A stretch of 64,000 bases of DNA from Rhodospirillaceae bacterium (GTDB lineage: Bacteria > Pseudomonadota > Alphaproteobacteria > Rhodospirillales > Rhodospirillaceae): assembly GCA_040219235.1 (NCBI GenBank), contig JAVJSV010000016.1, positions 1-64,000 on the forward strand, in the 5' to 3' direction. Under the pieces are notes generated by a model. It worked only from the letters and a program-made list of their open reading frames with translations, was not told the DNA's origin and did not search any database. The translations under genes were made by a program, and so were the position numbers. Shown here piece by piece: positions 35,914-44,216 of the stretch (the first letter of the stretch is position 1; each line of letters opens with the position of its first letter).

Positions 35914-36441
35914 ATGATGCGTTTTTGTTTCACCGTTCTTGCCACCGTCTTTGCGGCGTTTGCCGCAATAGCTCCAGCTCAGGCCCAGGTGCAGATTTAC
36001 TGCGACGGCCAAACTGAAAATCTCAACACCTATCTCAAGATCCATAAAGTGCTGTTCATGGATCGCGATACCTCGCGTGTCAGCGAGTTCTATGCCGACC
36101 AGATTATCTCCCACAACAACGATGCCGGCGGGCCAGGATCTTTAGTGCCATCTTCAAGCATGGCGAAGATGTGGGAAGCCTCAAAGAAGAACAATCCAGA
36201 GCGTGTCCTGGAAGATGAATTGATCTTGTGCTCGGGTGACTTCGTCACCGTGCGGACAGTCGTCAAGAGCAGCTTTACGACGCCCATAGAAGGAATCGAG
36301 CCAACCGGTAAGCCCTATGAAATCACAGCCATTGATATCTATCGTTTTGAAAACGGTAAGGTCGTTGAGCGCTGGGGCAATGCCGATGTCGCGTTCATTT
36401 ACAAACAGCTCGGCTTCGAGTTGGTCGCGGGCGATAAGTAA
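35914..36441 (+). CDS. Exported SnoaL-like/NTF2-fold protein
   Basis: A 175-residue protein with a Sec signal peptide (hydrophobic core, ends A-Q-A at about residue 25). The mature part fits the SnoaL-like polyketide-cyclase/NTF2 fold: V-S-E-F-Y-A-D-Q-I-I-S-H-N, then Y-E-I-T-A-I-D-I-Y-R-F-E-N-G-K-V-V-E-R-W-G-N-A-D. This fold is used by cyclases, isomerases and binding proteins, so the function is open. Two ATG codons are adjacent; AAAGGGGAG precedes them. It follows the repeat array and ends 61 bases before purK, which is convergent. Confidence 0.82.
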   Translation: MMRFCFTVLATVFAAFAAIAPAQAQVQIYCDGQTENLNTYLKIHKVLFMDRDTSRVSEFYADQIISHNNDAGGPGSLVPSSSMAKMWEASKKNNPERVLEDELILCSGDFVTVRTVVKSSFTTPIEGIEPTGKPYEITAIDIYRFENGKVVERWGNADVAFIYKQLGFELVAGDK

Positions 36442-36445
36442 AACC

Positions 36446-36505
36446 GCGACAACTTTTTAAGCGACAACTGTTTAAACGACGACTGCTTAAACGACGACTG
36501 TTTAA
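36446..36505. repeat. Four 15-bp tandem repeats overlapping the purK stop
   Basis: Units of 15 bases (RCGACRACTGYTTAA in consensus, first unit slightly different) at 36446, 36461, 36476 and 36491. The last unit contains the purK stop codon. It lies between two convergent genes. Confidence 0.8.
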
Positions 36506-37611
36506 ACAGCCTTCTTTTTGCTGAGGCGCGTGACATGGCCCATCTTGCGGCCGGGGCGCGCCTCAGTTTTTCCATACACATAAACCTGATACGCCGGGTC
36601 AGCGTAATACTTATCCAGGTCCAGAACCTCATCGCCTAGCAGGTTCGTCATCACCGCGTTTGAGTGGCGTTCGGTGTCGCCCAAAGGCAGGCCGCAAATC
36701 GCGCGAATGAGCTGGCTAAATTGATCTGTGGGGCAGGCATCCAAGGTCCAGTGGCCCGAGTTGTGTGGTCGCGGGGCCATCTCATTGATCAGCACGCCGC
36801 CGTAAGATGTGACGAACATCTCAACTGCCACAATGCCGACGAGATCCAGCGCTTCCGCTGCCCGCCCGGCGATGCTCAGGGCGGTCTTGACTGTCGCTGA
36901 GGACAACTGTGCGGGTGCCGTTGTGCTGTGCAGCACGTGGTTTTTATGCACGTTCTCAACCGGCTCAAAGCACTCAATGGTGCCATCTAATCCACGCGCT
37001 GCGATGACCGAGATTTCTTTGGTGAACTTCACAAAGCCTTCCAGGATGGCAAACGGCTCGGGACCGCGCACACCGGTTTGATTTGCGGTTAAGGTCGCCC
37101 AAGCGGCTTCCGCTTCGCTTTTGCCGTTGATCCGCACCTGGCCTTTGCCGTCATAGCCCAGGCGGGTGGTTTTCAAAATCGCCGGTGTATCGATGATCTT
37201 GAGTGCGGCTTGCAGGTCCGTCAGGCTGTGGATCGGCTTCCAGGGGGCCGTAGCGGCGCCGATATCGGTGAAGAAGGTTTTTTCCCTGGCCCGGTCTTGC
37301 GCGATCTCCAGGGCCTTCCATGAGGGCCGCACGACACCTTTATCGGCCAGGCGCAAAGCGGTTTCTGCCGGGACATTCTCAAACTCAAACGTTGCCACGT
37401 CTACCTGGTCCGCGAAGGCATCCAGAGCGGCAGTGTCGTCATAAGCCGCGCAGGTGTGATGGCGGGCCACAAATGAGGCCGGGCACTGCGGCTCAGGACA
37501 ATAAATGTGAGCGTGATAGCCCATGCGCCCAGCAGCCAGGGCCAGCAGTCGCCCGAGCTGACCGCCGCCAAGAATCCCTATCGTGCCGCCGGGGTATACG
37601 CGATTAGCCAT
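36502..37611 (-). CDS. purK: 5-(carboxyamino)imidazole ribonucleotide synthase
   Basis: A 369-residue ATP-grasp enzyme that carboxylates AIR to N5-CAIR in purine synthesis using ATP and bicarbonate. The N terminus G-G-T-I-G-I-L-G-G-G-Q-L-G-R-L is the family signature; I-L-K-T-T-R-L-G-Y-D-G-K-G-Q and N-E-M-A-P-R-P-H-N-S-G-H-W follow in the expected order. Length is normal. It lies 18 bases after purE in a purEK operon; purE supplies the mutase that uses N5-CAIR. Confidence 0.96.
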   Translation of the reverse strand: MANRVYPGGTIGILGGGQLGRLLALAAGRMGYHAHIYCPEPQCPASFVARHHTCAAYDDTAALDAFADQVDVATFEFENVPAETALRLADKGVVRPSWKALEIAQDRAREKTFFTDIGAATAPWKPIHSLTDLQAALKIIDTPAILKTTRLGYDGKGQVRINGKSEAEAAWATLTANQTGVRGPEPFAILEGFVKFTKEISVIAARGLDGTIECFEPVENVHKNHVLHSTTAPAQLSSATVKTALSIAGRAAEALDLVGIVAVEMFVTSYGGVLINEMAPRPHNSGHWTLDACPTDQFSQLIRAICGLPLGDTERHSNAVMTNLLGDEVLDLDKYYADPAYQVYVYGKTEARPGRKMGHVTRLSKKKAV

Positions 37612-37629
37612 GGTGAACGTAACCGGGGG

Positions 37630-38121
37630 TTAGGCTTTAGAAGAGGGGGCGTCAGCCACCGCATCTGTTTGGGCCGTCCGCCAGGCATCCAAGCGTTCCG
37701 CAATACTGTCATCAGCGAGCGCCAGAATAGCGGCTGAAAGCAGCGCCGCGTTCTTTGCCCCGGGCACGCCAATCGCCAGAGTGCCAACGGGAACGCCACC
37801 TGGCATTTGGGCAATCGACAGAAGGCTGTCCATGCCGCTGAGGGCCTTGCTTTCAACGGGCACACCCAGCACGGGCAGGGGGGTCATGGCCGCGGTCATG
37901 CCGGGCAGATGAGCCGCGCCACCAGCGCCGGCAATGATAACCTTCAAACCACGATCCCGGGCCGTTTTTGCATATTCGGTCAGGCGATCCGGCGTGCGGT
38001 GCGCCGAAACGATGCGTTTCTCATAGGGAATGTCGAGTTTATCCAGGATATCTGCGGCATGGCTCATGGTCGACCAGTCAGACTGGCTTCCCATTATAAT
38101 CCCGACAACAGCAGTACTCAT
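37630..38121 (-). CDS. purE: N5-carboxyaminoimidazole ribonucleotide mutase
   Basis: A 163-residue class I PurE that turns N5-CAIR into CAIR. The signature [10 protein letters not shown] is at the N terminus, V-S-A-H-R-T-P-D-R gives the catalytic histidine region, and [13 protein letters not shown] follows. AGGAG lies 11 bases before the ATG. It is the first gene of purEK. Confidence 0.96.
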   Translation of the reverse strand: MSTAVVGIIMGSQSDWSTMSHAADILDKLDIPYEKRIVSAHRTPDRLTEYAKTARDRGLKVIIAGAGGAAHLPGMTAAMTPLPVLGVPVESKALSGMDSLLSIAQMPGGVPVGTLAIGVPGAKNAALLSAAILALADDSIAERLDAWRTAQTDAVADAPSSKA

Positions 38122-38245
38122 CTCGCACAGGCTCCTGGCCCGAAAAAGGGGCGCACTGTACCCATGGGGCCTGCGGTTCGCAAGCTGAAGTGCTATAGTG
38201 TCGAAACCGCGTCGGTTTCAGCTTGAGGTTGGTCTAGGTTCAGAT

Positions 38246-39004
38246 ATGTCAGAAATTACAAAACCCGCAAATGTGACGCAGGTTCAATGGCAGGAAGAAA
38301 AGCCCCGTGATGAGCAGCATCGTGGCGAACACGCACCGAATAAGGTGGCGGAGACCTACGAAGAATCCGCCTATGCGTTTAATGATAAAATTACCATTCT
38401 CGGCATCCCCATCGATTTGATGACCACCCAAGTCCAGGCCACGATTGGTGGCCTTGTCGCGGAGGTCGATCACCTCAAAACCAAGGTCAAACGCTATGAG
38501 GGCGGGCAAGGGGGCAAGGCTGCCGCGCCGACCTCTGCGCTCTTAACCGGAGAGCAATATATCGCCGCCCTGGACCAGGCTTTGAGCGAACCGCCACCGC
38601 ACGGCATGCACCGTCAACTGGCGCTGATCGTCGTCAATACGTATGAGGATATCCGCAAGAGTTCAGGCGTTCTGGCTGCCAATTCGGCTTTGGCAGATGT
38701 GGTTATGGAAATCACTAATGCCGGATTGTCAGTGACGCCTGTTGGAATTGTTGGCGGCCCAACGATAGGCGCGTTGCTGACCGAGCCAGATGTGATGGAG
38801 CCTAAAAATCCGAAGCCGTCTAAGCCGGAAGATCCGCCGCCACTCACAACGGCAGATAAAGTACGGGCGGCTGTAGATCAGAAAACCTACACGGTCTCTG
38901 GCATCGACATGCATCTCAGTTTTACCGTTGCAGCGGTGAGGGTTGTGACCGGGCAAAGTGCTTTGCAGGCCATTGGTCAGGTGGATCACGTACTGCGCAG
39001 TTAG
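38246..39004 (+). CDS. Unknown protein with a possible degenerate GGDEF-like domain
   Basis: A 252-residue protein started at M-S-E-I-T-K, which has CTAGG upstream. A charged N-terminal region is followed by a coiled segment (D-H-L-K-T-K-V-K-R-Y-E). From about 105 the order of features recalls a diguanylate cyclase: T-G-E-Q-Y-I-A-A-L-D-Q-A-L, then L-A-L-I-V-V-N-T-Y-E-D-I-R-K-S-S-G, and then I-V-G-G-P-T-I-G where G-G-D-E-F would be expected. If the relation is real, the catalytic acidic residues are gone, so it cannot make cyclic di-GMP. The C-terminal 60 residues, after a proline-rich linker, are unassigned. I rate the fold call as tentative. Confidence 0.7.
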   Translation: MSEITKPANVTQVQWQEEKPRDEQHRGEHAPNKVAETYEESAYAFNDKITILGIPIDLMTTQVQATIGGLVAEVDHLKTKVKRYEGGQGGKAAAPTSALLTGEQYIAALDQALSEPPPHGMHRQLALIVVNTYEDIRKSSGVLAANSALADVVMEITNAGLSVTPVGIVGGPTIGALLTEPDVMEPKNPKPSKPEDPPPLTTADKVRAAVDQKTYTVSGIDMHLSFTVAAVRVVTGQSALQAIGQVDHVLRS

Positions 39005-39048
39005 CTCAGTCGGGCTAGGCCGGGAGCTTTTTGCGATAGCGTCTTCGC

Positions 39049-39261
39049 CTAGGCGATAATATCCGGAAACAGATTATCTCGCAGCGACGCAATCTGATCT
39101 TTCAACATCAGTTTCCGCTTTTTCAGGCGTGACAACTTGAGTTGGTCAAACTCGCCCTGGCTCTCCAGGTTGCTGATAACGTCATCCAAATCCCGGTGCT
39201 CGAGCTCTAAGGCTGCAACCTTGTCTTGGATCTTCTTTTGAGAGTCATCGGTGTCGGACAT
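39049..39261 (-). CDS. DUF465/YdcH family protein
   Basis: A 70-residue helical hairpin protein. The pattern L-E-x-E-H-R-D-L-D-D-V-I and L-K-L-S-R-L-K-K-R-K-L-M-L-K-D-Q-I matches DUF465 (YdcH), small coiled-coil proteins common in alphaproteobacteria with no settled role. A second member lies 366 bases away at 39627. It is convergent with the possible GGDEF-like gene. Confidence 0.85.
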   Translation of the reverse strand: MSDTDDSQKKIQDKVAALELEHRDLDDVISNLESQGEFDQLKLSRLKKRKLMLKDQIASLRDNLFPDIIA

Positions 39262-39626
39262 GAGGCATGCTTACTGAGTTACGGGACGCCTGTATAGGTG
39301 GCAAATGTCACGCCCTGAACGCGCGTTTCTGAGGAATATTTTCGCCATTTCGTACGAACCGAGTCGCGGGCGCTGGTATTCCCAGTTCTATATGATGGGA
39401 CTGTTACGGTCACTGCGTCAAAGTCGCGGAAATCGGGCGATTATTTCGCAATTTCTGACCAAGCGACCGATTCCAACCTTAACTGCTACGAATATGAGGT
39501 AATTGGATAATAAAATTACTCTCAAAAAACCAAATAAAGTCAGCCAGTTAGACAAGCCTCTAGCGTTGACCGGCGCAGCGGCGTTAGCATGAGGTGTTGT
39601 GGATAAGTATAAATAGGAGTTTGTCT
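39262..39626. other. Intergenic stretch between two DUF465 genes
   Basis: About 365 bases with no supported gene. It should hold the divergent promoters of the two DUF465 genes. A 65-codon frame at 39305-39502 has no recognisable product. Confidence 0.5.
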
Positions 39627-39791
39627 ATGGGTACGGATGCTCGTCTGGAAACATTGAAAATGAAGCATGAAAAACTCGATCATGAGATCGAAGCAGAAGA
39701 AAACAGGCCATCTCCCGATCAAGCAACGGTCCATGCCATGAAGAAGCAAAAGCTTCGACTTAAAGATGAACTCCATCGAATATCTGGATAA
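39627..39791 (+). CDS. DUF465/YdcH family protein (second copy)
   Basis: A 54-residue protein started at M-G-T-D-A-R, with TAGGAG eight bases upstream. L-K-M-K-H-E-K-L-D-H-E-I and M-K-K-Q-K-L-R-L-K-D-E-L match DUF465, shorter than the copy at 39049. It is followed after about 115 bases by two strong terminators, so it is probably a single-gene unit or is followed by a small RNA. Confidence 0.82.
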   Translation: MGTDARLETLKMKHEKLDHEIEAEENRPSPDQATVHAMKKQKLRLKDELHRISG

Positions 39792-39909
39792 CCTGAAGCA
39801 ATTAGACACGTCAGCAGGTAAAAATACCGACCTTATAAAAGGTCGTGCGCCCGTCAAGAGCAATACGTCAAGACCTAAAAGAAGTGGGTTTGGATCCCCC
39901 ACAGAACCC

Positions 39910-39947
39910 CGACGGCCTGTCCTTCTTTGGACGGGCCGTCTTTTTTT
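39910..39947 (+). terminator. Terminator 1 of a tandem pair
   Basis: ACGGCCTGTCC and GGACGGGCCGT form a strong GC stem around TTCTTT, followed by a run of seven T. It is nearly duplicated 57 bases downstream. Confidence 0.85.
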
Positions 39948-39966
39948 AATCCCACGTTTTACCCCA

Positions 39967-40003
39967 TGCGGCCTGTCTTTCTTTGGACGGGCCGTTTTTC
40001 TGA
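39967..40003 (+). terminator. Terminator 2 of a tandem pair
   Basis: GCGGCCTGTC with GACGGGCCG around TTTCTTTG, followed by TTTTT. The sequence is a near copy of the terminator at 39910. It may also act on the convergent trcR gene, which ends at 40009. Confidence 0.75.
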
Positions 40004-40008
40004 AGGAT

Positions 40009-40665
40009 TTAATTTTCCTGGGTGCTTGGCCGGAACAAGTTTTCGGCTGTGACTTCTGGTGCGGCGGGAGCTTTTTTAGCTACCGGTGTTAGCTCTTCTT
40101 CTGGCAAAGGCTCCGGCTTGGGTGGCTCTATGCCTGCTTTTTTCGCGCGCTTTGCAGCGAGCAGCAGGGCTTTCTGAAGGTCCGGCTCGGAGCACAACCC
40201 GAGTGTAATGGGGTTCTGAGGTTTAATATTTTGAATGTTCCAGTGGGTACGATCTCGAATAGAATTGATTGTCGGTTTTGTTGTGCCCAGTAAACGTGAG
40301 ACTTGTGAGTCCTTCAATTCAGGGTGATGACGCAATAACCACGCAATGGCATCTGGTCGCTCTTGGCGTTTTGAAACAGGTGTGTAGCGTGCGCCTTTGC
40401 CGCGGGCTGTAGGCTTCGGAATATCAGATTTGCTCAGCTTGAGTCTGTAAGACTCATTTTCTTCGCCACGTTTGATTTCATCTGCAGACAGTTGACCAGT
40501 GGTCGTTGGATCTACACCAACAATACCAACAGCAACTTCGCCGTCGGCGATGGCCTGAATTTCAAGCTCGTGCATGCCGGTAAACTCGGCAATCTGATCA
40601 AAGTTAAGCGTCGTATTATCGACCAGCCAGACGGCTGTCGCTTTTGGCATCAACGGCAAAGCCAT
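40009..40665 (-). CDS. trcR: TrcR (DUF1013) cell-cycle transcriptional regulator
   Basis: A 218-residue DNA-binding regulator. It matches the DUF1013 family, named TrcR in alphaproteobacteria: M-P-K-A-T-A-V-W-L-V-D-N-T-x-L-x-F-x-Q-I-A at the N terminus (helix-turn-helix), R-P-D-A-I-A-W-L-L-R-x-H-P-E, and T-K-P-T-I-x-S-I-R-x-R-T-H-W-N-I-x-N-I-K-P. The last 45 residues are a lysine/proline-rich tail with no fold. AAAGGACG precedes the ATG. The family is strongly restricted to alphaproteobacteria, which supports the taxonomic call. Confidence 0.93.
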   Translation of the reverse strand: MALPLMPKATAVWLVDNTTLNFDQIAEFTGMHELEIQAIADGEVAVGIVGVDPTTTGQLSADEIKRGEENESYRLKLSKSDIPKPTARGKGARYTPVSKRQERPDAIAWLLRHHPELKDSQVSRLLGTTKPTINSIRDRTHWNIQNIKPQNPITLGLCSEPDLQKALLLAAKRAKKAGIEPPKPEPLPEEELTPVAKKAPAAPEVTAENLFRPSTQEN

Positions 40666-40784
40666 GGAAGCGTCCTTTCGGGTGGGTGACCAGCATCCGC
40701 CAATCCTGGCGGTGGCGCGGTAAACTGCAAATTATGGCGATGGTATATCGGAAGAGGGGATATAGGGTCAAACCCGCAGAACGC

Positions 40785-41783
40785 CTAATTATCTTTCGTT
40801 CGCAGTAAAATTTTACCGATATGGCCACTGTTTTCCATCAGCGCATGGGCCTCAGATGCCTTAGAAAGTGGCAGAATACAGTCGATTCTGGGTCTGTAGT
40901 GACCGCCTTCGACCCACGGCCAGACGGTTTTTCTGATGGAATCAGCAATTCCAGTTTTAAAATTCGCTGATCTGGCCCGTAAAGTCGATCCCGTGATGGT
41001 GAGCCGTTTGAGCATGACCTGCATAAAATCAACTTCAGATTTTGAACCGCCAAGAAAGGCGATAAACACGAGGCGTCCGTCTGGTCTGAGGCATTTCAGA
41101 TTGCGCGGAACATAATCCCCACCGACCATATCCAAGATGACGTTGACACCTTTTTGCGGGCGGTTTCTGATAACCTCTACAAAGTCCTGGTTTTTGTAAT
41201 TTATGGCTATGTCTGCGCCTAAATCGAGGCAGGCTTGGCATTTTTCATCTGACCCGGCTGTGACAATGACCTCACTGCCGTGGGCTTTCGCCATTTGGAT
41301 CGCGGTCGTTCCTATGCCGCTAGAGCCGCCGTGGATAAGAACTGAATCGGTGGCTAAGAGTTGCCCAAGCTCAAATACGTTATGCCACACTGTAAAAGTT
41401 GTCTCGGGAAGGGCTGCTGCTTCTATGAGACTGATGTTGCTCGGTATCTTCAGGCAAGACCCTGTGTCCGCGATCGCAAATTCGGCATAGCCGCCGCCCG
41501 TCAATAAGGCGCAGACAGAGTCGCCGACTTTAAGTCCCACCACATCTGAACCGATCGAATGAACGATGCCAGAGACTTCTAGCCCTGGAATGTCCGACGC
41601 GCCGTCCGGCGCTGGGTATTGCCCGAGGCGCTGAAAGACGTCTGGACGGTTCACGCCAGCGGCAGCGACTTCGATTAAGATCTGGTTGCGATCAGGTGTT
41701 GGAATAGAGCGTTGCCCCATGACTAACACGTCCGGGCCTCCAGACTCAGAGATTTCGACGCAGTTCATGACCTGATTATTCAT
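40785..41783 (-). CDS. NAD(P)H quinone oxidoreductase (zinc-independent MDR family)
   Basis: A 332-residue medium-chain reductase of the quinone oxidoreductase/PIG3 type. The Rossmann segment is V-L-I-H-G-G-S-S-G-I-G-T-T-A-I-Q, preceded by A-A-A-L-P-E-T-x-F-T-V-W-x-N-V. No structural zinc cysteine cluster is seen. The start was set at M-N-N-Q because the upstream ATG abuts its GAGG site directly; the difference is four codons. It reduces quinones or enones with NADPH in known members. It is divergent from the DUF1192 gene. Confidence 0.9.
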   Translation of the reverse strand: MNNQVMNCVEISESGGPDVLVMGQRSIPTPDRNQILIEVAAAGVNRPDVFQRLGQYPAPDGASDIPGLEVSGIVHSIGSDVVGLKVGDSVCALLTGGGYAEFAIADTGSCLKIPSNISLIEAAALPETTFTVWHNVFELGQLLATDSVLIHGGSSGIGTTAIQMAKAHGSEVIVTAGSDEKCQACLDLGADIAINYKNQDFVEVIRNRPQKGVNVILDMVGGDYVPRNLKCLRPDGRLVFIAFLGGSKSEVDFMQVMLKRLTITGSTLRARSANFKTGIADSIRKTVWPWVEGGHYRPRIDCILPLSKASEAHALMENSGHIGKILLRTKDN

Positions 41784-41886
41784 GTTCTTTTGCATCCTCT
41801 TTCTTGTGGCGTAAAGTTAGGCGGACTTTAATGACCACAACCTGCACCGTCCAGGCCAGTGCAAGCGTTAGTAAGGGGAGGCAATT

Positions 41887-42066
41887 ATGGATGGCGAAGA
41901 ACTAGAACCGTTGCGCAAAAAGTCGAAACCTCGTGATCTGACGGTGATGTCGATTGAGGACTTGGAAGACTACATACAGACACTGTCGCAAGAGATTGAG
42001 CGCACCAAGAAAGCAATTAAGGCGAAACAGAGTGCGCGGATGGGTGCTGAATCAGTGTTTAAGTAA
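41887..42066 (+). CDS. DUF1192 family small protein
   Basis: A 59-residue protein below usual length cut-offs. GGGGAGG lies six bases before the ATG. The sequence has K-P-R-D-L-T-V-M-S-I-E-D-L-E-D-Y-I, then E-I-E-R-T-K-K-A-I-K-A-K and G-A-E-S-V-F-K at the end, which is the DUF1192 pattern (L-S-x-E-E-L, a short coiled coil, and a terminal A-D-x-x-F-K). The role is unknown. The trcR, quinone oxidoreductase and DUF1192 order is one I associate with Rhodospirillales. Confidence 0.85.
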   Translation: MDGEELEPLRKKSKPRDLTVMSIEDLEDYIQTLSQEIERTKKAIKAKQSARMGAESVFK

Positions 42067-42092
42067 CTAAGGGCTTGTGCGTAACCTGTGTC

Positions 42093-44033
42093 TTAAAGGT
42101 CAGCCAGTTCATCGCGATGGGCATCGGTCCAGGCAATCTCGAAAAGCGCCTTCGGTTTTTCGATACCCTTCATTTCGAACTCGCCGCGCGGCAGGAAGCC
42201 GAAACGCTGTCCTTGGCAAGACTGCACCACAACCTCTGAAACCCAGGCATGGCCATCGGCGGCTTTATCACAGATGCGTGCGGTCATTTGCACTGCCTGG
42301 CCAAAAAAGTCGTTCTCTTCTTCAACCGCTTCACCGGTGTTCACGCCTATTCTAATTTCAACTGGAATATCCGGGGTGGCTTTGTTGTGGGAGGCTATGG
42401 CTTGCAGCATCTGTATCGAAGCTGCGACCGCAGATGGACCATCGGGGAAGGTGGCCATAATGCCGTCACCCGTGTGTTTCACCTCTCGGCCATTGAATTT
42501 TTGGATTGCGCCGCGCACAGCATCATTGTGTGCCCGCACCGCCTTTTGGGCGCCAGCATTGCCTAATTGCTGAGTCATGGCCGTAGAGCCGACAATGTCG
42601 GTGAATAGAAATGTGAACATGTTGGGCACGGATGGTCTTTTTTCGGGTAAATTCCATTCTGTCAGTAACGCACTTAAGCCTGCGTTCGCTGCGGCTACGC
42701 CAGCCATAAAGTTACTCATGGCTTTACTGCCGGCCTGAATCATCCCTGCGTAGCGCGGATTTTGACTGTGTGCTGGAATATCGTCACAGAAAGACTGCGC
42801 GCGCGCGGCATTGGTGCCGATTAGGTTAAGGCCATCCTTGAGGAGGCCCAACATTACGTCGTTGGTGAGCCCTTTGGCCTGGCATATGGTTGTGCAAGCG
42901 CCACACATATAGAGGTTCATACCGAACTTGCTGAAGGTATTCAGTTGAGCATGTTCGCTTTGAATAGAGGTTACGGCATTTGTTAAAAACTTGAGAAATT
43001 CTGGTTTTGCTGCATCGGCAGGGCTTTTCGGTTTTTTCTTCTTTGCGTCAGCTTTCTTTTTCTCTTCGTCTTGTTTTGCTTTCTTTTGAGTGTCTTTTTT
43101 CTTTTTGTCGTCTTCCTTTTTTTTGTCCGATTTTTTGTCCCCGGTGGCCTTATCTTCAGGCTCCTGTTTTGCAGTGTCATCAGGTTTGTCGGTCTCGAAG
43201 CCCTCATCATCACCAAGGGACGGGGCGAGGCCATCTTCCTGTTCTTCTTGAGCCCTTACGCGCTTGGTTAACTCCTCAAGGTCAGCGTTGGCCAAATCTG
43301 AAACATCTGCTGGGACTCTTTTGCTTTTACTCGCCTGATTGATCGGAACCGTTTTGGGGGCGGGGCCACGATTTTTCTTCGGTTGCTTCTTAAATATCTG
43401 AACTAAATTGAACTTTTTGTTCAGATACATAAATGCTGTACCGAAGAACAATAAGATAAATGTACCGAAGACAAGAGCATTCCGGTTTCCGGATGGTACG
43501 AGACCAGCCTCAACCAACTGAAACAGAATCAGTGTAATGGCGAGAGAACCAATAACGGCAGTTACTAAGCTCAGAATGAATCCGGTCAGCACGACCAATA
43601 TTGCGTTCTTAGCTTTTTTTCTCGTTTTTTGTTTTTTTGTTCGGTCATCTTTCTTGATCACCTGTTGGCGCTGAGCGCCACGCCCTAATTGACCTGCCGA
43701 AGAGCGTTCTTTGCTTTCAGATCGGCTTGCACCCCTGGCAGGTCCGGTCGCACTTTTGCCTTTTCTAGGCGGACCGCCAGGGTCACTAGCACCAAACATT
43801 GAGTCTGAATCTGTGATCTTTTTTGCGCGGTTGCCTTGGTAGGAGACGACTTCTTCTGTGGTGTTTGATTCTGGATAGAAGGTTTCGCGAATGACCCGCG
43901 CTGGGTAGCCAAGATTTGCCTCTACAGACTTCGCTTCCTCAATCGCAATTTCACGTTCTTGGGTTTCAAACCTTGCATGAACATGCCATCGGCCATTCTG
44001 AAAATAATAGACTTCGAAATGCTCAATCGCCAT
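42093..44033 (-). CDS. Membrane class III adenylate/guanylate cyclase
   Basis: A 646-residue protein. Residues 1-65 form a small conserved N-terminal domain shared with the next gene (F-x-x-G-R-W, H-A-R, Y-P-A-R/K-V-I). Two membrane segments follow at about 146-178 and 185-205, then a long lysine/aspartate-rich linker (about 270-345) and a helical cysteine-containing segment with C-G-A-C. The cyclase domain starts at 473: metal-binding D479 in F-T-D-I-V-G-S-T and D523 in H-T-G-D-G, and the purine-contact K519. The usual transition-state asparagine is glutamine (V-Q-M-T-A-R), though the arginine is kept. The product is likely cyclic AMP or a related nucleotide. No good ribosome binding site is visible. 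Confidence 0.88.
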   Translation of the reverse strand: MAIEHFEVYYFQNGRWHVHARFETQEREIAIEEAKSVEANLGYPARVIRETFYPESNTTEEVVSYQGNRAKKITDSDSMFGASDPGGPPRKGKSATGPARGASRSESKERSSAGQLGRGAQRQQVIKKDDRTKKQKTRKKAKNAILVVLTGFILSLVTAVIGSLAITLILFQLVEAGLVPSGNRNALVFGTFILLFFGTAFMYLNKKFNLVQIFKKQPKKNRGPAPKTVPINQASKSKRVPADVSDLANADLEELTKRVRAQEEQEDGLAPSLGDDEGFETDKPDDTAKQEPEDKATGDKKSDKKKEDDKKKKDTQKKAKQDEEKKKADAKKKKPKSPADAAKPEFLKFLTNAVTSIQSEHAQLNTFSKFGMNLYMCGACTTICQAKGLTNDVMLGLLKDGLNLIGTNAARAQSFCDDIPAHSQNPRYAGMIQAGSKAMSNFMAGVAAANAGLSALLTEWNLPEKRPSVPNMFTFLFTDIVGSTAMTQQLGNAGAQKAVRAHNDAVRGAIQKFNGREVKHTGDGIMATFPDGPSAVAASIQMLQAIASHNKATPDIPVEIRIGVNTGEAVEEENDFFGQAVQMTARICDKAADGHAWVSEVVVQSCQGQRFGFLPRGEFEMKGIEKPKALFEIAWTDAHRDELADL

Positions 44034-44216
44034 GTGCCGCGTACACTGCTTAACCAGCAGCCCTTTATCAACGGTCGAAAATTGAGTCTTGTGACCCCAC
44101 CATTAAGGAGGATTTGTAGTCGTTAATGCCCCCCAACTCAACAATATGAGGATTAAACCCTAAGTTCGAATTAACGCGCAATGCGCGCAAATATGACAAT
44201 GTTGCGATTAACGCGA

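Noticed and set aside
36399-36632. Minus-strand frame with repeated F-K-Q-S-S
   Set aside because: An out-of-frame reading of the 15-bp repeats and the end of purK.
39305-39502. 65-codon frame with a weak AGGTGG upstream
   Set aside because: Arginine-rich sequence without family features, and overlaps the expected promoter region of the DUF465 genes.
42983-43342. Lysine- and leucine-rich alternative frames
   Set aside because: Shadows of the lysine-rich linker of the cyclase gene.
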